A stretch of 64,000 nucleotides of DNA from Paragonimus westermani (Eukaryota; Platyhelminthes; Trematoda; Plagiorchiida; Troglotrematidae). Each line of letters begins with the position of its first letter. Position 1 is the stretch's first letter. Below are positions 26,199-39,726 of this stretch, piece after piece. The stretch covers positions 129,363 to 193,362 of the forward strand of contig QNGE01000917.1 in the NCBI GenBank assembly GCA_008508345.1, given 5' to 3'. The notes beneath the pieces were generated by a model. The model worked only from the letters and a program-made list of their open reading frames with translations. It was not told where the DNA came from and searched no databases. Made by a program: the position numbers and the translations under genes.

Positions 26199-29100
26199 GT
26201 GAGTTTTGCAATTATGTTCTACCCACCTGCTTTGAGTTTAAAACTTTTGTTTACACTGAAAGGTGAACAAACATTAGACTTATCCCGCTGAGTTACTGGG
26301 GTGGGTGATTTCAGAGTATTCACTTTAGTTAACAAGCACGGCACTTTCCCCAGGACGAGACAATCTGTCCAAGGAACGCATTAGATAGTAGCAGAAGGTT
26401 TACGCATTGGGTAGCTTTTCAAGGTTCAAATCATCCAGGACCATAGACAAAATAATACAGAGAACCGAAGTAAGTCCACTTAGATTTAGGGAGAATAGGC
26501 ACGGCGACAATGTTGATCATCGGCAGGAGTGGTTACTAGATTATATGATGCTGTCTGTGGAGTTGTTTCACACGATACTCTGATAAAATTTTTGTGCACT
26601 CAACACGAAACCCTAATCCACGGTTTGTTCGCCTGCACACTGGCAGTGCCTGTACAGCCGTGTGCAATCTTGCTACCGTTCGTCAGTAGATGTTTGATGG
26701 GTCAGTTACGAATTGTGTGTCCCACATTGCCAATCTTCCATTCCAACCAGGTGGTAAATTTCAATGATGCTTCCCTTACCTTCCAAATCGTCATCATTCC
26801 GTGACAGTAGGGTAAGTGTTTCAGTGAACTGTAGTTGAGGAACAGCTGATCATATACTTCATGATTATCACGCTCACACAGATCGGACTTAATGAAGGCA
26901 AGACACCACATCCTCACTGGGATTAGGTAAGTGGAAGAAACGCTTTGGTTACGCAAATAATCGATCAGAAAATCTCTTACCAACTACCGACTTGTTTTAG
27001 AACACATTCAGCTAACGAAACCTCTGGGTTTTGGCTGGAATCAGATCAGTGACAAAAACAACCTGCACAGGTTAGGCAAGTTCTCTGCCACCTGAGTTCC
27101 AAAGCCATATCTGAAGCTTGAAACTTCCACAGTTGAACCCTGTTACCCACTCAAGAGTATCTGTCTATTAATAATACACGTTCAACGTTCAATGGTGGCA
27201 GTGGTAGATTTCACCACGAACTGTTTCAGAAATCTTGTTTTTGTAGTCAATCTCTTGAATTAGTTAGTGAGTTTCATCTAGTACAGTGTATTGGGATTAT
27301 CTTCCCAATATGAAGTTTCTGAGCTGCCAGCAAGGCTAAGTAACGTGGATATTAGGGCAGTTTTCACATATGGGCACGCCGTTTCTGTCGCTGGTTCGAA
27401 TCCAGCCGAAACCCTGAAACTTCTCCATCAAGTTTCTTCTAAACCGCACAATTTGCTACACTATTTCTAAAGATATCTCCTGTGTAGTCTTTATCCGAGA
27501 ACTAGTTCAAACAGCCGGTAGGTTTACGTGAACAGAACACCTTGAATAAGCATGTTGTTTAATGGATATAAAGAATCAGACAGTACGTTTTTGAAAATCT
27601 CCCAAGTGGTCAGAGGAAATGAAACAGGCTAGATCAGACAGCAAGTGAGCGGTGTAAATTTCGGCGGTAAGGAAATCAGGAAAACGGAATTCAGTAAAGA
27701 ATAGAACGTTTAATTAGCTTCGTGTTTATCTAAGAGTTTAGACCGTTTGACGATTAATTTGAAATTTTGGAGTTGTGGAGCAAGCTTCAGTCATACGAAT
27801 TGATCAAATCGATTTTAAATTAAGGGTAGTGCCAAAGTACCTGGCGGGAACAAAAAATCCGAGTGACCAGCAGAATTAGAAGTTGGTACATTAATGGTGA
27901 CCCATGCGATGAAAGATATTTTGGATAGTGACTTCTAAGGGTTCATTTTCGGTTGATAGACAAATGGTCTAGTGAAAGTAATCGAAAATAGAGCGCTTAG
28001 TTATCACCAGCTTGCATAAAAAAGAATTTTCCATTTGCAAAAATTCTGTGTATAAAATGACAAAGTATGTATAGAGAAATTGGTATAATGGTTTCTCGTA
28101 GTCAACTGCGTTGAGCAGCTGAGCATGGAAGTGAACTACATTCGGTTATTGTTTAGTGAAGTGGTTATAACTAAGATAGTCATATTGAAGAAGCATATGG
28201 ACGATTGGATTATGGGAGCCAAATATGTTGTTGGAAACCAAGAAGCCGCTCCACACCGCCTATTAGTCGATAAAATACTGAGGTGAAATATATGGGCTCA
28301 ATAGTCTGTTCCACGTCTGCTTATCTGATGTACAGAATACGTCATCTATGTGACTGAAGTGCGCAATTTAGTGTGAGAAAGTAGATGCGTGTGCATAGTT
28401 TTCAGAAAATTTGGTCGGTAGAAACTAGGCAGCAACATCTCAGTTTATTATTGAGATTAATGCACTGAATGTTTCTTCAGTTGTCGGTAGTTTTCCGTTC
28501 GTGTATGCAATCATAAAACACAACAACGGGTGTGCGAGTCAATAGAACTAAGCATTCTTCAAGGCTTGCTGATCAAAATTAACTAGTCTAACCGCGTTTT
28601 CAGACTTAATTTGTACAGAACACAGTTTCTATGGTTCAAAGGTTATTGATTCGGAGTTACTGGAGATAACTTCTATCATAAGCTGACAGTTAAGCATGCT
28701 CTAAGCTCAGAAGGTGTCGTATATATTCAATGGTGACTGTGTTGTTTTGGTGTTCTTCCTATTTAACCCATACACAATCCCGAGTGCTTTCTAAATGCTT
28801 TGACCGCTAACAGACAACAGGCCAGTGCCATTTCCTAACCTGGTTAACGCTATCCAACTAGATTGTTATCATAGGTCACTCGTTTGCCTTAGGCAAGTGC
28901 TTTTATACACAGTGTGTATTATCAAGTGACCTCATCTGTGTTCGTCTCCGTTTAGAGGCATGGATCTTTGGTATTAGTATGTGGACCAAGTTGAATTGAC
29001 TAAATGTAAATAATCACCGCGGCCAACTGATTGTTTTGTAGGTCGTACGTTTGCCATTCACCATTGGTGATGAACAAAGTAGTTTCTCATTTTCAATCTC

Positions 29101-32100
29101 CTTCGGTCCTCCTTGTAATCCGTATAATTAGGTTTCTCTCTCTGTAAACTCACCGTTAACGTAGACGGGTGCAAATTCATTGTTTCGTAGCTGTATGAAC
29201 TTCCGTGCCATTCGACTTGCATCCCTAACCCCTAATAACTCCCGTAGATTCATTGATTCAGCTGATCTAAGAAGACCTGCACCAAAACATTTTCATCTGC
29301 TTTTACCATAGGCATTTTCAGGGTTTCAACGCTGCATTCATTAAGTGATCATGCTTTCGGTGCTCCATCCATAGTTGAATGTTAGGTTGATTCGCAAGTC
29401 TGAGGGATCAGCTTTTTCTAATGGATGTTCCCGAAAATAGTTCAAGGCGGAAAACTCGCTGAATTGCATTACGTTCAAATGGCCTAGTAAGCGTGTCTTT
29501 CTGTCAACAATCCTATTCATTATTTCTCCCAAGATTCTGTTATGAATTTCAACAGTCTTTTCTCGATAGTGAAAATAGACTTCTCTTTTCCTTATGGATG
29601 AACGCCCGGTTTTCCCCTAACATCCGAACATATTTACATATGAGTTGAGTTCGGTTGTGGGTAAAACCAACCTCTTGTATACCAAGCCTTATAGATTGCA
29701 CACAATTCACACATAGCGTCGCTGTCATAGTCTTAGTATGGACCAATCCAAAGTCGCCTAATATTTCCGGAATACCAAAGATTAGTTGTTTCCCGACGAA
29801 ATAAAACAAACAAGCGCTTTATAGTTGCAGACGACATCCTGGAATAGCTGTTAACAAAAACGCCTCCTTTTAATAGGTACAGCGTTTGCGAAATATACCA
29901 CATTCTGTAACAAAGTTATCAGTCTCAATTTATCATCTCTCCCTAACGCTAAGAACAGTTTGCTCTGTAGATGCACCCTCCAAGCCTCGGGCGCACAGCA
30001 CGACTTTTTTTGTGACCATTTTGTTGAAGTATATTTGGAGAAGCAAGATTCGTTAACCTCTGAAGAACAACTGACCATCGAGGGAGAGTTGTTCACGATC
30101 ATTGTACTCGGCAAGTTCATATTGCAACGGTCTGTTTACTTCTGTTTACCCCTGTAAACTAGTGTAGGAAAAGAGTTGTCAACACCGAGTTCTTCCGGGT
30201 TGCTTTTATCAGCCATTAGTTGTAGTATTCCGAGAATGTATAACACTGCAGGCAGATGACCATTTCTTACTCAAAATCCTGTTCTGCATAACCTGATGCA
30301 CATGCTTTTGACAACGTATCAATAATGTATTTCATAACCCTAGTATATTAGTTCAGCAGTCTGCTTAACTTTCAGAATTTGATCAGCATTTTTTTGCACG
30401 CCATGAGTGCTACACACGGCGACTTTTTCAGTAGAGCCATCAGTGACTTGCAGACCATTGTGACAATCATTTTCTGTACACAAATGTATATCCTGAAACA
30501 CTGAAGAAAAAGCTCTTACTAATGATTCTTTTAATCATGCACAGTTCAGTCCCGTTGGAAAAAGGACTCAGTTAGAATAATCAGGGTTTCCCTTTGTAGT
30601 GAGACTGTGGACTACTAGCTGAATTGCGGAGTTAAAATACGACTCCAGTAAAAAGAACGTGATCAGTGTCTCCAGGATTTTTAATACTATTGTATACTTT
30701 TTGCATACTCAGGGAAATTGGATGCATAAAACCAACAGTACTAGATAAGAACGACTCGAACCTATAGCGGTCTGTTGCAAACGCCAAACTGCCTCCGTAT
30801 CCTCTGCAACTTAATTTTCTTGTAGGACCGTCATTCTTCAAGATCTGTTTTACGGGTAAGATCTCACGGAAACCTCCCTCTGTAGCCCGAGATGTAATTT
30901 TTTCTTGGATATATTGAACTATTTGGTGCACATATCATTCGTATATGAATAACTTAACATACAACCAAAATACGAGCAAAGAGAATACCGATTGGTTCAA
31001 ATGAGACGGGGCGTGAATTAATATTCGCCATTGTGTTGTGAAAACTAGACATTCAGAATTTGCAACTCACATATTGCTTACACAAGATGGAATATGAGTG
31101 TGTTAATGATAATCCAATATAGATCCAGATGAACGCTATTGGAAATCTATCACATGATCGTAAGCTTCAGCGTCCATCACACTGAATGACAGTCTACTAC
31201 AGTATCACATTCTGAATAACAAGGACAGTGACAGCTACTCATATGTGTACCCAGAAAAAATAGCATACCGTAAATGGTTAAAGAGACTGCGCACTTGTGT
31301 AATAGACGAAGTGAACAGAAGTGTAACGGAATTAATCTAAATGATGGGAAATCTCTGAAAATCAAGACAATGAGTTCTTCCATTCACAAATATGCCTTGC
31401 TTCACTTCATTTGTTCATACTTATTTAAAAGCAAAATAGTCACCACTAGTTTAACTGGAAAAATAGAACTTATTTCTGAGTTCCATGGTTATGTTAACAG
31501 AAATCTCAGAAGTGATTAATTTTCCACGTCAAAGACTAACCTGCTGTAATGCTTACCTCAACAGCTCAAAAATGAATCCGAAACATTAGCTCTCCGAAAA
31601 TATTTTGCACTCATGAAATATTTGAATTTCAATCAAGGATGTAATTTCGATGTTATCGTGCCTGTTACATCCTGTCAGCATCAACTAAACACCACAAAAC
31701 TCATTGCTTGTTATAATCACACGACTTGTACAGAATTATTTTCCCTCGACTAAAAACGAGCAGAGTGCAACTATGTATGTATGTGATTATTTGGGCATCC
31801 ATATATGTAAACATTATAAAAACTGGCCGGAAATGCCACAGGCAATGGAGTTCGTAGCACAATGTTGTATATTACAACTGCTCCGATTTACGTAATTTGT
31901 ATGTATTTTTAACATCGGACGGAAGTTATACGGACTCGCCGATGTTCGATAAATCTTCTAATATGGTGTGCCCCAAAAGCAAACTCTTAAGAGAACAACC
32001 TTTCAATCTCATCTGAGTCTTTGTCAGTATAAGACAATATCCCTTCTCCCAATAATAAACAACAGTTTCCGTACCACTTTTCGCATTTCATTCGATCAGT

Positions 32101-35100
32101 CTCCTGTCTATCTGAACCACCGTACTGGACGATCTAACTCACTCGTGGACTGTTACTATATTCACCGACAACAAAGGTTCGCGACCAAAGGCCACGAATT
32201 AGAACAGTAGCCAATCTGCCGCTACTCAAAATGTGAGAACAGACAGTCATCTGTATAAAAACAAGAATAAAACTACCAAGATGGTCGCAGTATCAGAACG
32301 ACCAGTCTACTTATTTTCAACCATTATGAATCTTTCCAAAAATCCGTCGTTTCCGATATGTGTTATTGAATCGAAGATGTAGATTTTGGTGAGAACAAAG
32401 CTAACCGCAAGATAGAATTTGGGGGTGAAAACCTACAATAGAAGTGAAGGCAAAACGTCCAAACGGAACTTTATGGTATCAATTGTTTTAGAGGTCTTGA
32501 GGATCACAGTGTAGGCCCACTAATCTGATCAGCGTGGTAATCTTGATATTTCGGGTAACTTACAGATGTTTATGACTGACGATGACGTTTTTTTGAAGAA
32601 AAAAAACACCCTAGGCTGGATCAGTTTTGCCTTACTGTCGGGCGAAACTGACAGTAACTATCATCTCGCTCCATGATTGGTGTGTAAATGATGTACAAAA
32701 CTGTAAGCCTATAGGAGGAAGGATTAATTCGCATCTTTGCGAACTGGACAGCTACGAGTGCTAGTCATCAGTTTTATTCTGATAAACTTCACCACATTAT
32801 ATCTTCAGTCAACTAGCTTACCAGATACTACCGTATAATTACAAAATGGGTATTTTCAGTACACACTGACCCTACAAGAAACAAGGTTAGCCTTCGCAGC
32901 GCGTGTCTGTTTCAGAGCAGCCATACCACCTAACCCATAAAAACCGATTTTCAGTTGATGTATTTTATAACTACGTCTAGTAGCACGAGACGAAACAACG
33001 GTTACATCTAAAGTCCACTAGTTCTTGGGATAAGCACACTTAGCAACGTAAACATACACTAGAATGCGATGACAGAAATGACATTATTAGCATATGAAAA
33101 CAAATTAACAACAGAAAGCAGCTTTTTGAAACCGGTGACCCAAATTCAATGGAAACATATCGGAAATTGTGTACGATGTAGCCCAGGTGAAAATCCCAAT
33201 GAACTGTCCTCTGTTTTTCCCTCATCAGAAAGCTTCGTTAATTTCACTAACATTTCGTTGGGATCGATGAATTTTCAAACACATTTTCAAATAATTCTCT
33301 TTACACGCTTTGGTACTAGAGTGTGGATTGAAGCCAGAAACTAGACAGATCACATAGGAAACAACTTGCTGGATTGTTGCACAAATTAGCAAGAAACCAA
33401 TGTAAGTCAGCCACTGTTTACGGGTCCGTGGGCTCCAAAATGTTTTCTCATCCGATTCAGAATATTTAAAGTAAAAAATGAGAGACTGAAGGATCGCCTG
33501 ATTAGAAAGAACAGAATCATCATGTACACATTCTACTCGGTGCATGTTTATACAATCATTTCGTTCCCAAGACAATCAGAAGTTAAGCCACACGCGCAAA
33601 CACTGATAGGCTGCAGATCAGAGTAAACAACCGGTCTGAAAAGTTTCCGCGTGCTGTTGACCAGATGCGGTTAGTGCGGCAGTCAAAATGATACATGCGA
33701 GAGAGGTTAGTAAACAGGAATAGCTAGAAATACAGGAAAGACACGGAAATTCTTTGTGGTTCAAAACCGTCTGTGCATTGTTTAGTGGTAAGCTATTGGC
33801 ATTTTTTCGGGATCGATCCTGATTAAGCTAAGTCCTTTTAATAATGAAAAAAATCTATCAAATTTAAACCTAGAAAACAACTTCCGTATTAAATTTGGTA
33901 TTTACATTAGTATGACCACTCACTTTTAGTTGAGAACAACAGAACATGAAGAACGTAGCTTTTTTTATCGTTCAGTATCGGATCACTACAATTATACTGG
34001 AGAGTAACAATGAGCTGGAATATCTAACTGGACAAAATCTGAGCAATAGTAATCACTCGCTGTCGTGAACACTCGTTTGGCTTATAAAGTCATCTACCTG
34101 TGTGGATTGTGGCCGATTGTGAGCCAAAAACGTTGTCAGATTTATATGGACTTTTTGTATAAAAACCGGTAGGTTAGGCCCTCGGACTTCCAGCCAATGC
34201 AATCGTATCGTCCCCTGTCTGCGCCATTCGGAACTCACCTTTGTCTGAAGAAATCCGTAGCTTCTTAGTCTTTTGAGCAGATTTGTGCTCATAGCCAACC
34301 CACCGCTATAACGCAGTTTCATTATAGAGATATCCTTACGGGAAAGTGCACGCTGAACTGACAAACATTATTTCGGATTACTTTCGATCTACGACTCATA
34401 TAACGATTAAGGCGGTCAAACTTCCAAAATGAACTTGAGTTAGGCCACCTTAAGTGATTCAAGAGTTTCTCATACTTTGCCTCAGCTGGGTTGTCAGAGG
34501 AACATGGACAAGAGAACTTAGGTCTCAATGACGGTGAATCAAACAAGTAATCGTGGTAATGAATGTTTAAAACATTACTTGCATCTGAATAGATCGCTAG
34601 AGAAAATTGTCTTCGTTTTATCTGTGCTCAGAAGAAGCATTGGTTTCAAACATTTCATTCACTATCGTCTGGTGACTATTGTTTCATTTACTGGTAGGAA
34701 TGTCACAGCTTGCCAAAAGTAATCATTAGGTAGAAGTGTCCAAAGCATTTAAGTTGGTCCACAAGTTTCCGGTCAATTTACCAATTGGTAGTTTAGTTCA
34801 TTTTTATAGTTACTTAGAAATGTACTGACGCCATGATTAGTTGTCGAAAACGTTTGCTGATCATATTCTGTATTATACACTTCGAACAACATCCATACTT
34901 GATCGCAGCTATCGAATTTTTATTCAGTTCCCTTGGAAGACAGATATTGTACACGAGTTCCTCTAATTGTTAGTGCTTGTCAATAGTACATTTCCCTGTC
35001 ATGCCCGGGATTAACGCTCTGGCTATGCCTTCAGAAATCAAACTTATTGACCACTGCGCTGTTGAAGTCACACCACGCACGACCAAGCTATCCCATACAA

Positions 35101-36442
35101 ACGTTCAGCCACATACAAATTTGACTAATGTTTAACTCACCACGTTGCCTGGAGAGTAGACAGCAACTCAGCTTACGCCAACCAAATTCCTCACCAACTT
35201 TTAGTAATGTTCTGCATTTTCTTCTACGTTAATAGACTGATAACAGTCATTTAGAGTTGCAACTTGATGGAAGTTAATTACGAATCGGGAATTACTTTTC
35301 TGTTAAATGCTAGGCAATCGGCGTTGCTTAGCAACACCGTTGTTTGAATAGATGCAGTCCATCTTAGCACCAGGTTACTATGATAACGGCAGCCAGGGTC
35401 GGGGTTTCATTTGAAATGTTGGTATCAGCTAACTTGATCAATTGAAATGTCCTGTCTGAAGCAAATATGAGTTGTATCAAACGGTTTAGTGAAAATTACA
35501 TGAGAAACCAGTGAGTAAAGATCAACATTTTCAGTGTTCAACGAAATCTCCACTATTTGTACACTTTTTTTGTTCAGATTCGGCCGTTAAACACCTTACG
35601 CGCGAATAGTGTTACTCTACTAACTCACCTGGTCGAATCCATATCGGAGAACATTCCGGAGTGCACAAAACGCAGTCTTTAGCAAACCAACTAATTCAAG
35701 TGTAAGACGCAGCATACTGTTGCTTCTTATCTCACTGAAGCAACTAGTGGGCAACTATAACTTTTGTTGGTGTTGTAAATAGCCAATCAACACTACACTT
35801 TTGACATCCTGTAAACATTTACGCCATTGAACTGAGCTTTGAACTCTTTGGGCTGGGGCGAGTTGTTACATTTCCATTGTTCTTGTCTTCCGTGTACCTC
35901 AGGATCGCTGCATAAGGTGGTTCCACTTCAACGGCATTAACTCAAATTATTCTTCTCAACTTTGGAATGAGTTCTACTCACTCCCTGGGATCTGGACGTG
36001 TGAACACTTCGGACGATAGCTTTCGTTTAAGTATCTAAATCAACTAAATGAATGACCTCGTTTCCTGTCAATTTACACATATGGCCTCATTCAACTTATC
36101 TAATCACCTTTTCCTCTTAGAGTGACTTTCACAACCACCCTGAACATGAGTGATCTACGGTGGACTTTTCTCTGCGCTGAAACTCAGCAGTCCAACGCAA
36201 AACTATGCTGCAAATGGCAGCCATCGTTGTACCTAGCTAATAGGCGCTGATAGATTTCTTCTCGCTGAGTTCCTTGGAATAGTGAACTTCTCATTCCGCT
36301 GGAGATTAACACTTTCTTCAATCACAGTGCGGTGACCATGGAAAAAACCATGAATGTGGTTGCAAACTGAAAAGCCTAGGAAAATAATTTTCGACCAAAT
36401 GGTGTCAGTTGAACTTTCAAAGTTACCTGCGTGGTGGTTCAG
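26199..36442. other. Long intron region, one tRNA-like repeat, no sure exon
   Basis: More than 10 kb without a convincing exon. The MRL reading frame leaves in phase 0 at 26198 and re-enters in phase 1 at 37645, so at least one exon must lie between. The best candidate is at 36443-36503. A tRNA-like element lies at 27314-27413. A weak tRNA-like passage (TAGTGGTAAGC followed by GGGATCGATCCTG) lies near 33783-33821. Other open frames (for example plus 33069-33344 and minus 34053-34364) resemble nothing I know. Confidence 0.5.
27314..27413 (+). repeat. tRNA-derived element (SINE head) with perfect T-arm
   Basis: Positions 27390-27406 form a canonical tRNA T-arm: a 5-bp GCTGG/CCAGC stem around the TTCGAAT loop. 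This includes the B box GGTTCGAATCC at 27393-27403. About 60 bases upstream is an A-box-like GGCTAAGTAACGTGG. GTTTC near 27315 can pair with GAAAC at 27409-27413, like a remnant acceptor stem. At about 100 bases it is too long for a plain tRNA, and no clean anticodon arm can be drawn, so a decayed tRNA-derived SINE is the better reading. It is sense to the host gene. Confidence 0.5.
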
Positions 36443-36503
36443 TCCAGAACTTCAGGTTCTGGTGATCTGGTGCATCAAAACGTTCCCCGTCAAAATGAAA
36501 TTA
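36443..36503 (+). CDS. MRL gene, candidate linker exon
   Basis: This short exon is proposed to fix the phase between 26198 (phase 0 out) and 37645 (two bases in). It follows acceptor GTGGTTCAG and reads SRTSGSGDLVHQNVPRQNEI in phase 0. One base is left at a weak donor, A|gtactc. Joined to the next exon, the split codon becomes AAT (Asn). The Ser/Gly/Gln-rich peptide matches the style of the flanking linker. A different exon elsewhere in the intron could serve equally, and the weak donor argues for caution. Confidence 0.28.
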
Positions 36504-37644
36504 GTACTCTGAGTTTTATCTTGAATATCTACTTGTTGCCTTCAAGCGAGGCTGAAACCAGTCACTTCGGAATGGCTACCAGCAGTCCGAACCATCATTC
36601 GTTGAGACCCTTTTCAAGAATTGCGCCGTTGCAATGGAAGCTTGCCGCAATCTTCTTAAAGTATCGTGTGGCCTGTAGAATGTCCTTTTCCGAAGTGTTA
36701 GTATGTATTCTGTTCACTGTGTGCCGATACTACTACTGCAGGATACATACCGCAGGTAATGTTTGGTGAGAGAATGATTTGGTCAACATAATATAGCATA
36801 AGTCATGGTACGATAAAATCTTCCGGTCGGGTAAGTCCACAAATTTGCATCCCAAGTATATCCGTTACCTTCTGCTATTGTCAGTGAACATTCATGTAGT
36901 CATTGTTGTCGAATTGGGAATAGAACGGCGCCAGTCGCAGTTCGCCACTACAGAAATAAAGAAAATCTTAGACGGATGAATAAATTAAAAAATGAGTGAA
37001 AATGAAAATTCAGATGGAAGTTTGTTTTAATGAACGTTTTGACTACATTATGAATGTGTACACGCCATTGGCTGTGATGATATCTCTAACGAGCGACTTA
37101 GATAATCACAATGTACCGGGCAGGCGAGCGACAGCTGTTCATTTTTTTGAAACGAAGAGTTTGATTCTTCACAATTTTTGGCGCTCGTCACCTGATCTCG
37201 TGGTTTTCTCTAACTCTCAATGAACTGAAGAAAGGAGGTCTAGTGCAGGGTAGTTCTGAATAAGTGGTCCAATCATCACAGACTGCCGTTTGATTGTCTG
37301 ATATATGGATCTAGTAGCCAAAGTTTATCCAAATACATGCTGGCAGATGAATGTGTCAGTCAAACGATCATATTCTCTGGTAGAGACATTGATATTGAAA
37401 CACGCAGCCTGATCACGTGCAACCTGTTAGTCACAGTTCAATTTTTCAGTGTAAACCATACATGTAACGATCAACTTTCAGTTCAGATAACAATGAGATG
37501 TGAATATATGGTAGAATTTGCGATGGACAAACAAAATAAACCAGATGACGATCACCTTACTTAAAAGTGCTATTTTCAGTCTTAAAATTTCGTTCTGACA
37601 AGACAGTGTTGTTTTCTTGTTTCTACTTGATAAAAAGAATCCAG

Positions 37645-37703
37645 ATTCGAATCAATCGATTACCTATTCGCGAGATGGCATGGAACGGTCACAAATCAAA
37701 AAG
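37645..37703 (+). CDS. RAPH1: MRL gene, exon just before the RA domain
   Basis: The exon is 59 nt, with two bases of a split codon plus 19 codons. It ends in a near-perfect donor, AAAAAG|gtaagc, in phase 0. The 3' end reads ERSQIKK, which joins to LVVRIFRPD of the next exon. Family proteins read AQVKKLVIRV at this point, so the junction is well supported. A pyrimidine-rich tract (GTTGTTTTCTTGTTTCTACTT) precedes the CCAG acceptor. The acceptor could instead be a few bases upstream. The long basic helix (EKIRVALEKIKEA in lamellipodin) that normally leads into RA is not obvious here. Confidence 0.68.
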
Positions 37704-39566
37704 GTAAGCCAATGTCCAACATGAAATGTGACCTTCTCAAATCACAACAAACTAACTGTCTTAGTGTATTTTACTCAAGAAATCGTTCTGATAGTTTCTG
37801 TGCACCCCAGGAACAATGGAGAATGAAGTTAATCAGCAATCGTGTGTGAATGTGTACGAGGAAAACAGCACTCCCTCTGTGAATGATATAACTAACAGCT
37901 TCAATGTATATCTGACCCAGTCGCGCGAGTCGGTGTTCTGACAAACACAAACCCTCATGACAGTGTGATACTGTGACACATTCGGATGGCGGACACCTGA
38001 ACATAGCCGACATTTGTATTGACTTCAATCTGCGTCGTTGTTTGAGCCTTCTTCGCTCACCTCAAGGTCAAATTGCGCTGTGCAAGAGCCCAAATAATAG
38101 AATTTCCGAACACACTCCTAGTTTTATTCGCATTTTGTACTTCCGTTTGATCGTCCTAATCCAACGAAAGTGGCGTTATGACGATTCTACACAATAAGCC
38201 TTTGTCCAGAATCTACTCAAACATTTTGCTGCTCAATATGAGGTAAACTAACTATGAATCCTGGTGGTCGGTTTTTTCAGTAACCTAAACTTCCCTCAAA
38301 TACCACGAATTTTTTCAAAGACGGAAGAAGCCGATCTTCAGAGAATTGTTTGAAAATCAACGGCGAAACACGAGCATCTGATCGTAATTGCGTTGGAAGA
38401 AACTGCATGACTTGCTTTCTATTGATCCATATATTTCACAAGGTTTTAAAGCAATCGGGATGTGGGCAACATTTACAAACGAGCAGCAGTAATTCGTATA
38501 TTTCAGCATAACAAAATATTTACCCCAGCTGTGCAGTTTTATCTCCCTGTTTGCTTGTTCTATCCCAAAATATAAGTTTGTTCTGTTCAATAATCCGGAT
38601 GTTTTGCGTAAGGCTGAAACATTCTCTTAATAGTTTCGAAAAATTGCATAGCATTAACTGACCAGCAGTCTAAAACAGGTAAGAGTGTTTCGTATCAAAT
38701 TTAATAAACCTCGATGAACAATACTGCCGCCAGTATCATACTCAAAACCGGTTAATACAAGTACATATAAGGTTAAGTCAGTGTAACTATGATTGGGTCA
38801 TTTGATTTCTGCGAAAGTATTCATCAGTGTTGGGAGGAAGGTCGTGTGTAGAGTCTTTTTGAGTAAACATTTTTGTGATGCTCAATCAAACACTAGTAAC
38901 CTCAGGAACATTCACCACCCGAGCCCTCACCACCTTTGAGCGTTGCAAATCTACAGGGTTTACTACCGAAAAAGTTTAATTTTTAATAACCTACGCGCGG
39001 CTTTTCTTCGCCTCAAGCATACTATTGAAAACAAACCCCGTTTGCCATTTCATTGTTCAGTAAACAACTACACATAACGAATCCAAACTACTTCTGTGGA
39101 GTGTTAATCTCTATACATAACAAAAGTTACCCATAGACGAGTTTTGTGGTCGCTGTAATCTCCCTTTCGCGTAACACACGTTAAATGGTTGTATTAATTT
39201 TCAACAGAAATGTTCGTGATGGATAGTTCTGTCAAACTCAGGTCAAACTTCATGTACTGGATGTTACTGCGGTGGTTGTGCAAATATCCGTGTAGCATAT
39301 TCACCCAATGAATTCACACTGTCCTTCTTTACATGTCTGTGAAATCTTTGTTAGGTCCTTAAATGACTTAAAAGTGAGCCACTAACCTCGAAAAGCTACC
39401 ACCAGTTCAGGCGAAACAGACAAAATTTTAGGACGTAAAACACGTACTGAGAAACGTTGTGTCATTCTATACGGCTGAACTACAAAAAGGTCCCAGTCAA
39501 GTCAAGTCAACCTTTGTGGCCAAAATCCATTGATGTGTGAATTTTATTCTACCGTTTCCCCCTCAG

Positions 39567-39726
39567 CTTGTCGTCCGAATATTTCGACCTGATCGCACAA
39601 CCAAAGCTATCATGATCGATGAACAAATGACAGCGGGCGAAATTGCGAGTATGCTCATCGAAAAGAATTTCTTGAAACCTTCAACAAGTTTAGCTGTAGT
39701 AGAAAAGGTACCTGCACTGAAAATCG
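39567..39726 (+). CDS. RAPH1: MRL gene, RA domain part 1
   Basis: The exon is 160 nt, with acceptor GTTTCCCCCTCAG and donor ATCG|gtgagt. It enters in phase 0 and leaves with one base of a split codon. It codes for the first half of the Ras-association domain. The first strand is LVVRIFRPD, the second is TTKAIMIDEQMTAGEIASML (strand plus helix), then comes LAVVEKVPALKI. The pattern follows lamellipodin's LVIRVHMSD, TMMVDERQTV and LVETVSELQM closely. The domain has a ubiquitin-like fold and binds GTP-loaded Ras or Rap1; basic residues on strands 1-2 (R and K here) are the usual contact surface. An internal gtacct (after GAAAAG) is a weaker alternative donor and would break the domain. Confidence 0.92.

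Noticed and set aside
27390..27406. Functional tRNA gene
   Set aside because: The T-arm is perfect, but no clean anticodon arm or seven-base acceptor stem fits within tRNA length.
30755..30775. Minus-strand GGTTCGAGTC as a tRNA B box
   Set aside because: No A box at the correct distance and no T stem on the minus strand.
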